From NCBI RefSeq assembly GCF_036192275.1, contig NZ_CP108088.1, forward strand, positions 4,403,501-4,467,500: DNA of 64,000 nucleotides. The letters run 5' to 3'. Within the stretch, counting starts at the first letter, position 1, and each line of letters begins with the position of its first letter. The DNA is from Streptomyces sp. NBC_00250 (lineage in GTDB: Bacteria > Actinomycetota > Actinomycetes > Streptomycetales > Streptomycetaceae). The position numbers and the translations under genes were made by a program. Positions 33,189-42,600 of this stretch are shown piece after piece. The notes below the pieces were generated by a model. The model was not told where the DNA came from and ran no database searches. It saw only the letters and a program-made list of their open reading frames with translations.

Positions 33189-35597
33189 TCAGCCGTTGCG
33201 CTTCCAGCGCGGCTTGTCGTCACGGCGGGCGAAGGAGCCGCCCGTCGAGCCGGCCGAGCCGGTCGAACCGGTGCCGCGGTGGTCGTCACGACGGCCGTAC
33301 GGGCGGTCGCCGCCACCGGCGCGGAAGCCACCGGCGGGGCGGTCGTCGCGACGGTCGCGGTTGAACGGACGGTCGCTGCCGCGGTGGCCGCCGGCCGGAC
33401 GGTCGTCGCGGCGCTCGAAGGAACGGCCGCCGCGGTCGTCACGGTTGAAGCCGCCGGAGGGGCGGTCGTCGCGGTTGAAGCCGCCGGAGGGGCGGTCGTC
33501 GCGACGGAAACCGCCGGACGGACGGTCGTTGTCGCGACGGAAGCCACCACGGTCGCCACCACGGTCATCGCGGTTGAAGCCACCCGACGGACGGTCGTCG
33601 CGACGGAAACCGCCGGACGGACGGTCGTTGTCGCGACGGAAGCCACCACGGTCGCCACCACGGTCATCGCGGTTGAAGCCACCCGACGGACGGTCGTCGC
33701 GACGGAAGCCACCGGACGGACGGTCGTTGTCGCGACGGAAGCCACCACGGTCGCCACCACGGTCATCGCGGTTGAAGCCACCCGACGGACGGTCGTCGCG
33801 ACGGAAACCGCCGGACGGACGGTCGTTGTCGCGACGGAAGCCACCACGGTCACCGCCACGGAAACCACCGCGGTCGCCACCACGGTCGCCACGGTCGTCG
33901 CGGTTGAAGCCGCCACGGTCACGACGCTCGTAGTTGCCCCGCTCGTCGCGGGCCGGGCGCTCCTCGCGGCGCTGCTCCTCGGCGCGGGCGGCACGCTCGG
34001 CCTCGACGGCGGCGGCCGCGATCTCGGCCTCGGCGGCCTCGGTCACCTCGGCGACAGCGGCCTCCGGGTCCTCGCCACGCTCACGGGCGGCGCGGGCCAC
34101 CAGGCGGTCGGCCTCCTCGCGGAGCTCGACGGCGCGGAGCTGCAGGCGCTCCAGCTGCTTGGTCAGGTCGACGACCTCGCGCTCGGCCTGCTTGGCCGAG
34201 TTGTTCGCCGAGTCGGCCTGGACCTCGGTCAGCGAACGGGCACCCGTGATCTCGGCGACCTCGGGGTCGAACGCGCCGGCGCCGCCGACCATGTGGCGCG
34301 AGGCGTCGACGCCCGCGTCCTCCATCAGACGGAAGATCTGACGGCGCTGGTGCGGCAGGGCCAGGGAGACCACGACACCGGAGCGGCCGGCACGGGCGGT
34401 ACGGCCCGAGCGGTGCAGGTAGTCCTTGTGGTCGCCGGCCGGGTCCACGTTGAGGACCAGGTCGATGCCGTCGACGTGGATGCCTCGGGCGGCGACGTCG
34501 GTCGCGACGAGCGCGTTGACGTAGCCCTTCTTGAAGTCCTCCAGGACGCGGGTACGGGCGCCCTGCGTCATGCCGCCGTGCAGCGCGTCGGCCTTCACAC
34601 CGGCGTCGCACAGCTGCTCCGCGATGCGGTCCGCGCCGAGCTGGGTGCGGACGAAGATGATGGTGCGGCCCTTGCGGGCGGCGATGGCGGCGGTGACCGG
34701 CGCCTTGTCCTTCGGCTTCACGACGAGGACGTGGTGGGTCATGGTGGTGACGTTGCCCTGGGCGCTGTCGACCTCGTGCGTGACGGGGTCGGTCAGGTAG
34801 CGCTTGACCAGGGTGCCGATCTCGTTCTCCATGGTGGCGGAGAAGAGCATGCGCTGGCCGCCGCCGGGGATCTGGTCGAGCAGCTCGGTGACCTCGGGCA
34901 GGAAGCCCAGGTCGGCCATCTGGTCGGCCTCGTCGAGGACCGCGATCTTCACGTTCTCCAGGGAGCAGGCGCCGCGGTTGATGATGTCGCGGAGACGGCC
35001 CGGGGTGGCGACGAGGACGTCGACGCCACGCTCCAGGGCGTAGATCTGGTTGCCCATGGAGGTACCGCCGCAGACGACCTTCATCTTGAGGCCGAGCACG
35101 TCGCCGTAGGGCTGGAGGGCGTCCGCGACCTGCATCGCGAGCTCACGGGTCGGCGTGAGGATGATGCCGCGGGGCTTCTTCTTGTCGGTGTGGCCGCCGG
35201 CCAGACCGGCCAGGAGCGGCAGACCGAAGGAGAGCGTCTTGCCGGAGCCGGTACGGCCACGGCCCAGGATGTCCTTGCCGGCCAGGGCGTCCGGGATGGT
35301 CGCCGCCTGGATCGGGAAGGGGGTGGTGACGCCGTTCTGCGCGAGCTTGCGCACGACGCCGTCCGGCAGACCGAGGTCGCCGAAGGTGATGGTGGGCTCG
35401 GCGGGCTCCTCGAAGGAGTCGTCCGAGTCGGTGTCGATGCTGTCGAGGGCGTCGACGATGTCGTCGGCGTCGATGTCGGCGTCGAGGATGTCGGCAGCGT
35501 CGAGGACGGCCGTCTCGACGATCTCGGTGGCCTCTACGGCCTCGACGATCTCGTCGTTCTCGGGCATGACGGCGTGGTCAGAACTGAAAATGGACAT
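33189..35597 (-). CDS. DEAD-box RNA helicase with long RGG tail
   Basis: 802 residues. An acidic N-terminal extension (about 1-66) precedes the helicase core: Q motif region TTPFPIQAATIP, Walker A GRTGSGKT (114-121), TPTRELA, DEAD (222-225), FSAT, DVAARGIHVDG and HRSGRTARAG. After a helical segment rich in Glu/Arg comes a tail of about 250 residues made of RGGF, RPSGGF and RDDR repeats, typical of RNA-binding tails. Its DNA contains nearly identical 99-bp tandem repeats. It probably remodels structured RNA in ribosome assembly or mRNA decay, as CsdA/RhlE types do. The upstream leader of about 200 bp may be regulatory. Confidence 0.93.
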   Translation of the reverse strand: MSIFSSDHAVMPENDEIVEAVEATEIVETAVLDAADILDADIDADDIVDALDSIDTDSDDSFEEPAEPTITFGDLGLPDGVVRKLAQNGVTTPFPIQAATIPDALAGKDILGRGRTGSGKTLSFGLPLLAGLAGGHTDKKKPRGIILTPTRELAMQVADALQPYGDVLGLKMKVVCGGTSMGNQIYALERGVDVLVATPGRLRDIINRGACSLENVKIAVLDEADQMADLGFLPEVTELLDQIPGGGQRMLFSATMENEIGTLVKRYLTDPVTHEVDSAQGNVTTMTHHVLVVKPKDKAPVTAAIAARKGRTIIFVRTQLGADRIAEQLCDAGVKADALHGGMTQGARTRVLEDFKKGYVNALVATDVAARGIHVDGIDLVLNVDPAGDHKDYLHRSGRTARAGRSGVVVSLALPHQRRQIFRLMEDAGVDASRHMVGGAGAFDPEVAEITGARSLTEVQADSANNSAKQAEREVVDLTKQLERLQLRAVELREEADRLVARAARERGEDPEAAVAEVTEAAEAEIAAAAVEAERAARAEEQRREERPARDERGNYERRDRGGFNRDDRGDRGGDRGGFRGGDRGGFRRDNDRPSGGFRRDDRPSGGFNRDDRGGDRGGFRRDNDRPSGGFRRDDRPSGGFNRDDRGGDRGGFRRDNDRPSGGFRRDDRPSGGFNRDDRGGDRGGFRRDNDRPSGGFRRDDRPSGGFNRDDRPSGGFNRDDRGGRSFERRDDRPAGGHRGSDRPFNRDRRDDRPAGGFRAGGGDRPYGRRDDHRGTGSTGSAGSTGGSFARRDDKPRWKRNG
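33500..33880 (-). repeat. 99-bp tandem repeats inside the helicase RGG tail
   Basis: A 33-residue unit containing GGDRGGFRRDNDRPSGGF and RRDDRPSGGFNRDDR recurs nearly exactly about 3.5 times. The nucleotide identity is higher than needed to keep the protein sequence, which points to recent unit duplication or gene conversion. The length is a multiple of three, so changes in copy number keep the frame. Confidence 0.85.
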
Positions 35598-35794
35598 GCG
35601 AAATGCGAAACCTTCCGGAGTCTCGGCACGCGCCCGTCAACTCCGTGATTTCGCAAACGACCGCCTCAATGCGGTCAGCCACGGCTAGGGAGAGTACGCG
35701 CCACACGGCGCTCTTCTGTGTCGGCGCCGGGCAATGGGATCAAACGATCTACCACCATACGCACTCTCCCTCACCTATGGCAAATCGGACTCCG
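35598..35794. other. Leader region of the helicase gene
   Basis: These 197 bases lie between the lipoprotein stop and the helicase ATG, both on the minus strand. A small hairpin GACCGC-attgag-GCGGTC is visible on the coding strand. I see no clear promoter and no gene. A long leader would fit cold- or structure-dependent control, but that is a guess. Confidence 0.4.
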
Positions 35795-36517
35795 TCACAC
35801 CGGTCCGACCTGCGGAGACGCCATCGGCTCCGGGGGCGCTCCCGGCCCGTCCGCCGCACGCATCGCACCCATCTGGGTGTCGGCTCCGGGCGACGGCGGA
35901 TCGGTCGGGTTGGAGGTCGGTTCCGGCGTCGGCTCGGGGGTCGGGTTCGAGGTCGGTTCCGGCGTCGGCTCGGGGGTCGGCACGGTCGGCTCCGGCGTCG
36001 GCGTGACCTCGCCGCCCGGACCGCCGGAACCGCCGCCGTTCGCCCCTCCACCGTTCCCGCCGCCCCCGCTGCCGCTTCCGTTGCCGCCGCCGTCACCGCC
36101 ACCGCTGCCGTTCCCGGCGGAGCCGCCCGCACCGCCGCCCGGGCCGCCCTGGCCGCCCGTCGGCTGCGGCTTCGACGGGGCCGCGGGGCCGCCCGGAACC
36201 TCCACCGGCAGCACCGCACCGGGGGAGGGCTTGGCCGTACCCGAGGGCGAACCGCTCGGCACCGGGGACTCCGTACCCGCGCCGGCCACGTCCGGGCCAC
36301 CCGCGTCCGGCCTGCCGTTCCACGAGCCGCCGTCGCCGCCCGGGAGTCCCGCGCCGCCGCCGCCGGACTCGGTCGCCACGCCCCGCTTCCCGCCGGACGC
36401 GCCGGGCGCCGGCTTCGCCCCCTCGTCACTCACACTCATACAGCCGCTCAGACCGGCACAGGCCGCGACGGCCAGCGCGGTGGCGGCCCATCTCACCGGG
36501 GTGGGCAAATGGCGCAC
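35795..36517 (-). CDS. Gly/Pro-rich lipoprotein
   Basis: 240 residues. The signal peptide RHLPTPVRWAATALAVAACAGLSGC ends in the lipobox LSGC with the lipidated Cys near residue 25. The rest is low complexity: Gly/Ser/Asn stretches around 110-165, then repeats of PTPEPTPEPTSNP, and an unstructured end. GGAGGT upstream of GTG 36517 sets the start. It is likely surface-exposed and extends through the wall. No enzymatic domain is visible. It lies downstream of the minimal zincin gene on the same strand. Confidence 0.72.
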   Translation of the reverse strand: MRHLPTPVRWAATALAVAACAGLSGCMSVSDEGAKPAPGASGGKRGVATESGGGGAGLPGGDGGSWNGRPDAGGPDVAGAGTESPVPSGSPSGTAKPSPGAVLPVEVPGGPAAPSKPQPTGGQGGPGGGAGGSAGNGSGGGDGGGNGSGSGGGGNGGGANGGGSGGPGGEVTPTPEPTVPTPEPTPEPTSNPTPEPTPEPTSNPTDPPSPGADTQMGAMRAADGPGAPPEPMASPQVGPV

Positions 36518-36629
36518 GGGGGCACCTCCAGGACACAACAGGCAGGAACGGAACGCGTGCACTGCCCAACTCCCTTGGCGCCACAAGGGACACGCCCCAG
36601 CCGGTCCGAGCGTCGACCCGGCGGCGGGC

Positions 36630-36980
36630 TCAGCCGTAGCCCAGCGCGTGCAGCCGCTCGTCGTCGATGCCGAAGTGGTGGGCGATCTCGTGCACCACGG
36701 TGATCTCGGTCTCCGCGACCACGTCCGCGCGCGACTCGCACATCCGCAGCGTCGGCCCCCGGTAGATCGTGATCCGGTCCGGCAGCACACCGGCGTACCA
36801 CTCACCGCGCTCGGTCAGCGGCGTCCCCTCGTACAGCCCGAGCAGCTCGGGATCGTCGGAGGGAGGCTCGTCCTCCACGAACACCGCGACGTTGTCCATC
36901 AGCCGCGTCAGCTCCGGCGGAATCCGGTCCAGGGCCTCGGCGACAAGCTCTTCGAACTCCTCGCGCGTCATCTCCAGCAC
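36630..36980 (-). CDS. Minimal zincin-type metallopeptidase-like protein
   Basis: 116 residues. TVVHEIAHHFGIDDERLHALGYG contains the HExxHxxGxxD zinc-binding motif of the PF06262 (zincin_1) family. Upstream TREEFEELVAEALDRIPPEL and VAVFVEDEP are conserved in actinobacterial members. Despite the metallopeptidase signature, activity has not been generally shown for the family. GTG 36980 (VLEMTREEF) matches homologues I recall; ATG 36971 is an alternative. Confidence 0.88.
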   Translation of the reverse strand: MLEMTREEFEELVAEALDRIPPELTRLMDNVAVFVEDEPPSDDPELLGLYEGTPLTERGEWYAGVLPDRITIYRGPTLRMCESRADVVAETEITVVHEIAHHFGIDDERLHALGYG

Positions 36981-37010
36981 GCGCCCATTGTCCCCCCGCC
37001 GGAAACCGTT

Positions 37011-37040
37011 TTGGCGATAGCGGCCGCCATCCCATATGCT
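37011..37040 (+). promoter_or_regulatory. Promoter of the tRNA Glu-Asp-Phe cluster
   Basis: TTGGCG (37011-37016), 18 bp, TATGCT (37035-37040) reads toward the tRNA genes and gives a 5' extension of about 38 nt. Confidence 0.7.
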
Positions 37041-37084
37041 TCTCACGTCCCCGACGCACTGAGAAGTGCGCAGGTGAGCCTCTA

Positions 37085-37157
37085 GCCCTCATCGTCTAGT
37101 GGCCCAGGACGCCGCCCTTTCAAGGCGGTAGCACGGGTTCGAATCCCGTTGGGGGCA
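37085..37157 (+). tRNA. tRNA-Glu (TTC)
   Basis: The cloverleaf has acceptor GCCCTCA/TGGGGGC, anticodon loop CTTTCAA and T-loop GGTTCGAATCC. CCA is not encoded. It is the first gene of a three-tRNA cluster. Confidence 0.95.
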
Positions 37158-37197
37158 CGTATTACCGTGTGCGAGACTAGTGATCGCGCACAAGCTT

Positions 37198-37271
37198 GGC
37201 TCTGTGGAGCAGTTGGTTAGCTCGCCACCCTGTCAAGGTGGAGGTCGCGGGTTCAAGTCCCGTCAGAGTCG
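37198..37271 (+). tRNA. tRNA-Asp (GTC), copy 1
   Basis: The cloverleaf has acceptor GGCTCTG/CAGAGTC (one G-T wobble at 2-71), anticodon loop CTGTCAA and discriminator G. Outside the acceptor stem it is identical to copy 2 at 43693; the two differ by compensatory changes in two base pairs. Confidence 0.95.
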
Positions 37272-37293
37272 CTGAAGCTGGAAACGGCTTCGT

Positions 37294-37367
37294 GGCTGGG
37301 TAGCTCAGTTGGTACGAGCGATCGCCTGAAAAGCGATAGGTCGCCGGTTCGACCCCGGCCCCAGCCA
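37294..37367 (+). tRNA. tRNA-Phe (GAA)
   Basis: The cloverleaf has acceptor GGCTGGG/CCCAGCC, anticodon loop CTGAAAA and T-loop GGTTCGACCCC. It is the last gene of the cluster and is followed at once by a terminator. Confidence 0.95.
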
Positions 37368-37372
37368 CAGAC

Positions 37373-37404
37373 AGAAGGCCCCGTTCGAAAGAACGGGGCC
37401 TTCT
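37373..37404 (+). terminator. Terminator of the tRNA cluster
   Basis: AGAAGGCCCCGTTC, GAAA loop, and exact complement (14 bp). It also faces the 3' end of the ccdA gene and may serve both directions. Confidence 0.85.
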
Positions 37405-37464
37405 TCGTGTGTCTGCACGCGGAGATGCGTACGGGGAGGAGGCCGGCGCCCCCTCCCCGTACCG

Positions 37465-38307
37465 TCACACCTCCTCGCGTTCCCCCGTACGGCTCCCCCG
37501 CCTCGCCCGCAGCGCGAGCACCAGCGCCACCACGGCCACCACCGCGACCAGCAGCGCCCAGTCCGGCACCGCCCGGCCGAGCGAGGCCACCCGCTGCTCC
37601 ACCGCGAACGAGTCGTCCACGGACAGCAGGCCCGGCAGCGCGGTCGTCCCGTCGAAGACCAGGAACAGCGTCCCGAGGGCCACGAAGAACAGGCCCGAGA
37701 GCAGCGACGTCGAGTGGAGCGTGAGGCGGCCCGCCCGGAGCGGCCGGCCGCGCAGCCAGGACCGCCGGCCCAGGTCGTACCGCTCCCAGAGCAGCGCCAG
37801 GACGAACAGCGGGACGGCCATGCCGAGCGCGTACACGGCGAGGAGCAGTCCCCCGTACGCCGGGCTGCCGCTCAGCGCCGCCACCGTGAGGACGCTGCCG
37901 AGGATCGGACCCGCGCAGAAGCCCGCGAGGCCGTAGACCAGGCCGAGGGCGTAGACGGAGAGCGCCGACGTCGGCCGGATCCGGCCGCTCGCCTCCGCGA
38001 TCCGCCGGGAGGCGAAGCCCAGACCGAGGATCTGGAGGACACCGAGGCCGATGATCAGCCAGCCGCCGACGGTGACGAGCAGGTCCCGGTGGCCGTAGAA
38101 GAGGCGGCCCGCGAAGGAGCCCGCCGCGCCGAGCGGGACGAGGGTGGTCGCCAGACCCGCGTAGAGGATGCCGGTCCTCGCCACCAGCTTCGCGCGCGTG
38201 TCGATCGAATACGCGAAGAAGGCGGGCAGGAGCAGGGCGCTGCACGGGCTGAGCAGGGCGAGCAGCCCGCCGAGGAAGGCCGCGAAGTAGCCGATGCCGG
38301 AGGTCAC
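37465..38307 (-). CDS. ccdA: CcdA/DsbD-type transmembrane thiol-disulfide carrier
   Basis: 280 residues with six or more membrane helices. The two conserved Cys expected in CcdA helices are present: LLALLSPCSALLLPAFFAY and VYGLAGFCAGPILGSVL. CcdA moves electrons from cytoplasmic thioredoxin to extracytoplasmic thiol proteins. The start GTG 38307 overlaps the TGA of the DsbA-like gene by four bases (GTGA), so translation is coupled and the neighbour is the probable partner. A final Arg-rich tail (RARRGSRTGEREE) faces the cytoplasm. Confidence 0.88.
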   Translation of the reverse strand: MTSGIGYFAAFLGGLLALLSPCSALLLPAFFAYSIDTRAKLVARTGILYAGLATTLVPLGAAGSFAGRLFYGHRDLLVTVGGWLIIGLGVLQILGLGFASRRIAEASGRIRPTSALSVYALGLVYGLAGFCAGPILGSVLTVAALSGSPAYGGLLLAVYALGMAVPLFVLALLWERYDLGRRSWLRGRPLRAGRLTLHSTSLLSGLFFVALGTLFLVFDGTTALPGLLSVDDSFAVEQRVASLGRAVPDWALLVAVVAVVALVLALRARRGSRTGEREEV

Positions 38308-39131
38308 TGCCCGGCGCCCGGCTTCTTGGCGTCGTCGGTCGGCGTGGTCGGCTCGGCCGCCTTGGCCGTCCTGGCCGCCGCCTCGATCGCCTCCGTGAAC
38401 GTCTCCAGGGGCTGCGCGCCCGCGATCGGCCGGCCGTTGATCAGGAAGGAGGGGGTGGAGGTGGCGCCGAGGGAGTACCCCTGCTCCTGGTCCGCGCGGA
38501 CGGCCTCGCGGGCCGCGGCCCCTTCGCTGTCCTTCGCGAACCGGGCGGCGTCGGGCACGCCCGCCTCCTTCGCGAGGGCGGCGATCCGGTCCTTCCCGAA
38601 GCCCTTCTCCTTGGCGCCCTCCGCGTAGGCCGCCCGGTGGAACTGCCAGAACCGGCCCTGCTGCCCGGCCGCCCAGGACGCGCGGGCGACGGCCTCCGAC
38701 TCCTCGCCGAAGATCGGGAAGTTCCGCCACTCGATGCGCAGGGTGCCGTTCTCGACGTACTTCTTCACCAGGACCGGCTCCGTGTCCCGGGCGAACTTCC
38801 CGCAGTAGCCGCACTTGAAGTCGGCGTACTCGATGAGCACGACGGGCGCGTCGGCCCGGCCGACGGCGAGCTTGTCGGAGGCGTCGCGCCGGGCGTACGC
38901 CTCCAGTTCGGCGTAGACGCCGGCGGTCGGGTCCGCGGAGACCTCGGCGACGGACGAGGAGCCGGCGGTGCCGGGTGAGGCGGGCCTGGTGGCGGTGTAC
39001 GAGACGACCCCGAGCAGGACGGCGGCGAGCGCCACGCCGGCGACGATGACGACCGGCTTGGACTTCGAGGCGGGCGCGGACGGGGGCTTGGACGTCGACG
39101 CCGAGAGGGACGTGGGCTTGGGCTTGGACAT
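38304..39131 (-). CDS. Membrane-anchored DsbA-like thiol-disulfide oxidoreductase
   Basis: 275 residues. A Lys/Ser/Pro-rich cytoplasmic stretch leads into one anchor helix (PVVIVAGVALAAVLLGVVSYTA, about 26-47). The extracytoplasmic thioredoxin-fold domain has LIEYADFKCGYCGKF, giving the active site CGYC, and the cis-Pro region ATSTPSFLINGRPI. It probably forms or isomerises disulfides outside the membrane, with CcdA supplying electrons. It is the second gene of an operon, with the small secreted protein upstream and ccdA downstream. Confidence 0.92.
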   Translation of the reverse strand: MSKPKPTSLSASTSKPPSAPASKSKPVVIVAGVALAAVLLGVVSYTATRPASPGTAGSSSVAEVSADPTAGVYAELEAYARRDASDKLAVGRADAPVVLIEYADFKCGYCGKFARDTEPVLVKKYVENGTLRIEWRNFPIFGEESEAVARASWAAGQQGRFWQFHRAAYAEGAKEKGFGKDRIAALAKEAGVPDAARFAKDSEGAAAREAVRADQEQGYSLGATSTPSFLINGRPIAGAQPLETFTEAIEAAARTAKAAEPTTPTDDAKKPGAGQ

Positions 39132-39188
39132 GCGGAAGTGCTCCTGAGGTACGCAGGACGGGACGGACGGCGGAGGGCGGCCGTCCGT

Positions 39189-39545
39189 CTACACCCTCAG
39201 GACCGACAGCTCCACGGGAGACAGGAGTACGCGCGCGGGTGGCTCCCGCCCGGCCGACACGCCCCGGCCGCCCGGATCCAGCACCCGGGCCCCGCACGGC
39301 GTCCGGTCGGCGGCGAGCGCCGGCAGCAGCTCGGCGAAGCCGCTCGCACGCGGCGGTACGACGGGACCCGCGGCCCCTTCCTCGACGGGGTGGCCCGGGT
39401 CGCAGCCGGGTACGGCCGCGAGCGCGACGAGCGGGGCCGTCGTCGGCACCCCGGGGGAGGACGGGCCCGTCGCTCCGCACACCAGGAGGCCGAGCACCAG
39501 AGCCGCGAGCGCGACGAACGCCGCCGCGCGGGTGGTGCAGAACAT
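39189..39545 (-). CDS. Small secreted hypothetical protein in the dsbA-ccdA operon
   Basis: 118 residues, not recognised. The N-terminus CTTRAAAFVALAALVLGLLVCGA is a signal peptide or anchor; there are four Cys in all (two in the first segment, and CDP and CGA in the mature part), which suits a substrate of the adjoining thiol-disulfide proteins. GGAGAGG before ATG 39545 sets the start. It is the first gene of the leftward operon, 57 bp ahead of the DsbA-like gene, and is divergent from hrpA. Confidence 0.6.
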   Translation of the reverse strand: MFCTTRAAAFVALAALVLGLLVCGATGPSSPGVPTTAPLVALAAVPGCDPGHPVEEGAAGPVVPPRASGFAELLPALAADRTPCGARVLDPGGRGVSAGREPPARVLLSPVELSVLRV

Positions 39546-39669
39546 GCGAAACCTCTCCGGTCCGGTCGACGTGCCCGAAATAGTACGCACCCTCGCGCGG
39601 GCCCCCTCGGGGAACCACTCGTAAATCGGTTCGCCGCTTCTCGGCCGCAGGTGCGATCCTGGATTCCGT

Positions 39670-42600
39670 ATGTCTACTTCCTTCGCCGCCCTCCAGTCCG
39701 TCCTGGCCGAGGTCTCGCTGCGGGACTCCCACCGCCTCGGCCGCCGTCTCGAAGGCGCCCGCCGCATCCGCAAGCCCGAGGCCCGCGCGGCCGTCCTGGA
39801 CGAGATCGCCGTCGAGGCGGCCAAGGCCAAGGAGCGCACCGACGGGCGCGCCTCACGCGTGCCCGCGGTCACGTATCCCGAACAGCTGCCCGTCTCGCAG
39901 AAGAAGGACGAGATCCTGGAGGCGATACGCGACCACCAGGTCGTGATCGTCGCCGGTGAGACGGGCTCCGGAAAGACCACCCAGATCCCCAAGATCTGTC
40001 TGGAGCTCGGCCGGGGCGTCCGGGGCATGATCGGGCACACCCAGCCCCGCCGGATCGCCGCCCGCACGGTCGCCGAGCGGGTCGCCGAAGAGCTGCGGAC
40101 CCCGCTGGGCGAGGCCGTCGGCTGGAAGGTCCGCTTCACCGACCAGGTGAACCCCGACGCGACCTTCGTGAAGCTGATGACGGACGGCATCCTGCTCGCC
40201 GAGATCCAGACGGACCGCGAGCTGCGCGCCTACGACACGATCATCATCGACGAGGCCCACGAGCGGTCCCTCAACATCGACTTCCTGCTCGGCTATCTGG
40301 CCCAGCTGCTCCCGAAGCGCCCCGACCTCAAGGTCGTGATCACCTCGGCGACGATCGACCCGGAGCGTTTCTCCCGCCACTTCGGCGACGCCCCGATCGT
40401 CGAGGTCTCCGGCCGTACGTACCCCGTGGAGGTCCGCTACCGGCCCCTCCTCGAAGAGGACTCGGAAGACTCGGACCGGGACCAGATCACCGCGATCTGC
40501 GAGGCCGTCGACGAGCTCCAGTCCGAGGGCCCCGGCGACGTCCTGGTCTTCCTCTCCGGCGAGCGCGAGATCCGGGACACCGCGGACGCGCTCCTCAAGC
40601 GGCAGCTCCGCAACACCGAGGTCCTCCCGCTCTACGCGCGCCTTTCGCACGCCGAGCAGCACCGGGTCTTCCAGGCGCACTCCGGCCGCCGGATCGTCCT
40701 CGCGACGAACGTCGCCGAGACCTCGCTGACCGTCCCCGGCATCAAGTACGTGATCGACCCGGGCACCGCCCGCATCTCCCGCTACTCGCACCGGACCAAG
40801 GTGCAGCGACTGCCGATCGAGCCGGTCAGCCAGGCCAGCGCCAACCAGCGCAAGGGCCGCTGCGGCCGTACGTCCGACGGCATCTGCATCCGGCTGTACT
40901 CCGAGGACGACTTCCTGACCCGCCCGGAGTTCACGGACGCCGAGATCCTCCGTACGAACCTGGCCTCCGTCATCCTCCAGATGACCGCGGCCGGTCTCGG
41001 CGACATCGAGAAGTTCCCCTTCATCGACCCGCCGGACCACCGGAACATCCGGGACGGCGTGCAGCTCCTCCAGGAGCTGGGCGCGATCGACCCGAACGAG
41101 AAGGATCCGAAGAAGAGGCTGACGCAGCAGGGCCGCAAGCTCGCCCAGCTGCCCGTCGACCCCCGGCTCGCCCGGATGGTCCTGGAGGCCGACAAGAACG
41201 GCTGCGTACGGGAAGTGATGGTGATCGCGGCCGCGCTCTCCATCCAGGACCCGCGTGAGCGGCCGGCGGAGAAGCAGGCGCAGGCCGATCAGCAGCACGC
41301 CCGGTTCAAGGACGAGACGAGCGACTTCCTCGCCTTCCTGAACATGTGGCGGTACGTCCGTGAGCAGCAGAAGGAGCGCGGCTCCAGCTCGTTCCGCCGG
41401 ATGTGCAAGCAGGAGTACCTGAACTTCCTGCGCATCCGCGAGTGGCAGGACATCTACGCGCAGCTGCGGACGGTCGCCAAGCAGCTGGGCATCCACGTCA
41501 ACGAGGAGGACGCCCCCGAGCAGTCCGTCCACGTGTCGCTGCTCGCCGGTCTCCTCAGCCACATCGGCATGAAGGACGTGAAGGAGGGCGCGAAGAACGA
41601 CTACCTGGGTGCCCGCAGCGCCAAGTTCGCGATCTTCCCCGGTTCCGCGCTCTTCAAGAAGCCCCCGCGCTTCGTCATGTCCGCCGAGCTGGTGGAGACC
41701 TCGCGCCTCTGGGCCCGGGTCAACGCGCGCGTGGAGCCCGAGTGGATCGAGCCGCTCGCCCAGCACCTGGTGAAGAAGACGTACAGCGAGCCGCACTGGG
41801 AGAAGGACCAGGCGGCCGTGATGGCCTTCGAGAAGGTGACGCTGTACGGCGTCCCGATCATCGCCGACCGCAAGGTCAACTACGGCCGGATCGACCCCGA
41901 GGTCTCCCGCGACCTGTTCATCAGGAACGCGCTCGTCGAGGGCGACTGGCGCACCCACCACAAGTTCTTCGCGGACAACCGCAAGCTCCTCACCGAGGTC
42001 GAGGAACTGGAACACCGGGCGCGGCGCCGGGACATCCTGGTCGACGACGAGACGCTCTTCGACTTCTACGACAAGCGCGTCCCCGAACACGTCGTGTCCG
42101 GAGCCCACTTCGACTCCTGGTGGAAGCACAAACGCCATGACGAGCCGGAGTTCCTGGACTTCGAGCGCGAGATGCTCATCAACGAGAAGGCCGCCGGGGT
42201 CACCAAGGACGACTACCCGGACTCCTGGCGGCAGGGTCCGCTGAAGTTCCGGGTGACGTACCAGTTCGAGCCCGGCGCGGACGCCGACGGCGTGACCGTC
42301 CACGTCCCGCTCCAGGTGCTGAACCAGGTGACGGACGACGGCTTCGAGTGGCAGATCCCGGGGCTGCGCGCGGAGGTCGTCACCGAGCTGATCCGCTCCC
42401 TCCCGAAGCCGATCCGCCGCCACTACGTGCCCGCGCCGAACTTCTCGTCCCGCTTCCTGGACGTGGTCGTGCCCGTGCAGGAGCCGCTGGCGGGGGCGCT
42501 CGCCCGCGAGCTCCAGCGGATGGTCGGCGTGCCGGTGACGGCCGACGACTTCGACTGGGCGAAGGTCCCCGAGCACCTGAAGGTCACGTTCCGGATCGTC

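Noticed and set aside
33500..33880. Possible CRISPR-like repeat array
   Set aside because: Repeats are contiguous 99-bp coding units of the helicase tail with no spacers and no cas genes nearby.
37085..37367. Integrative element attached to the tRNA cluster
   Set aside because: No integrase, excisionase or repeated tRNA 3' end is present around the cluster.
39853..42576. 907-codon open frame opposite hrpA
   Set aside because: Antisense shadow of a clear helicase gene.
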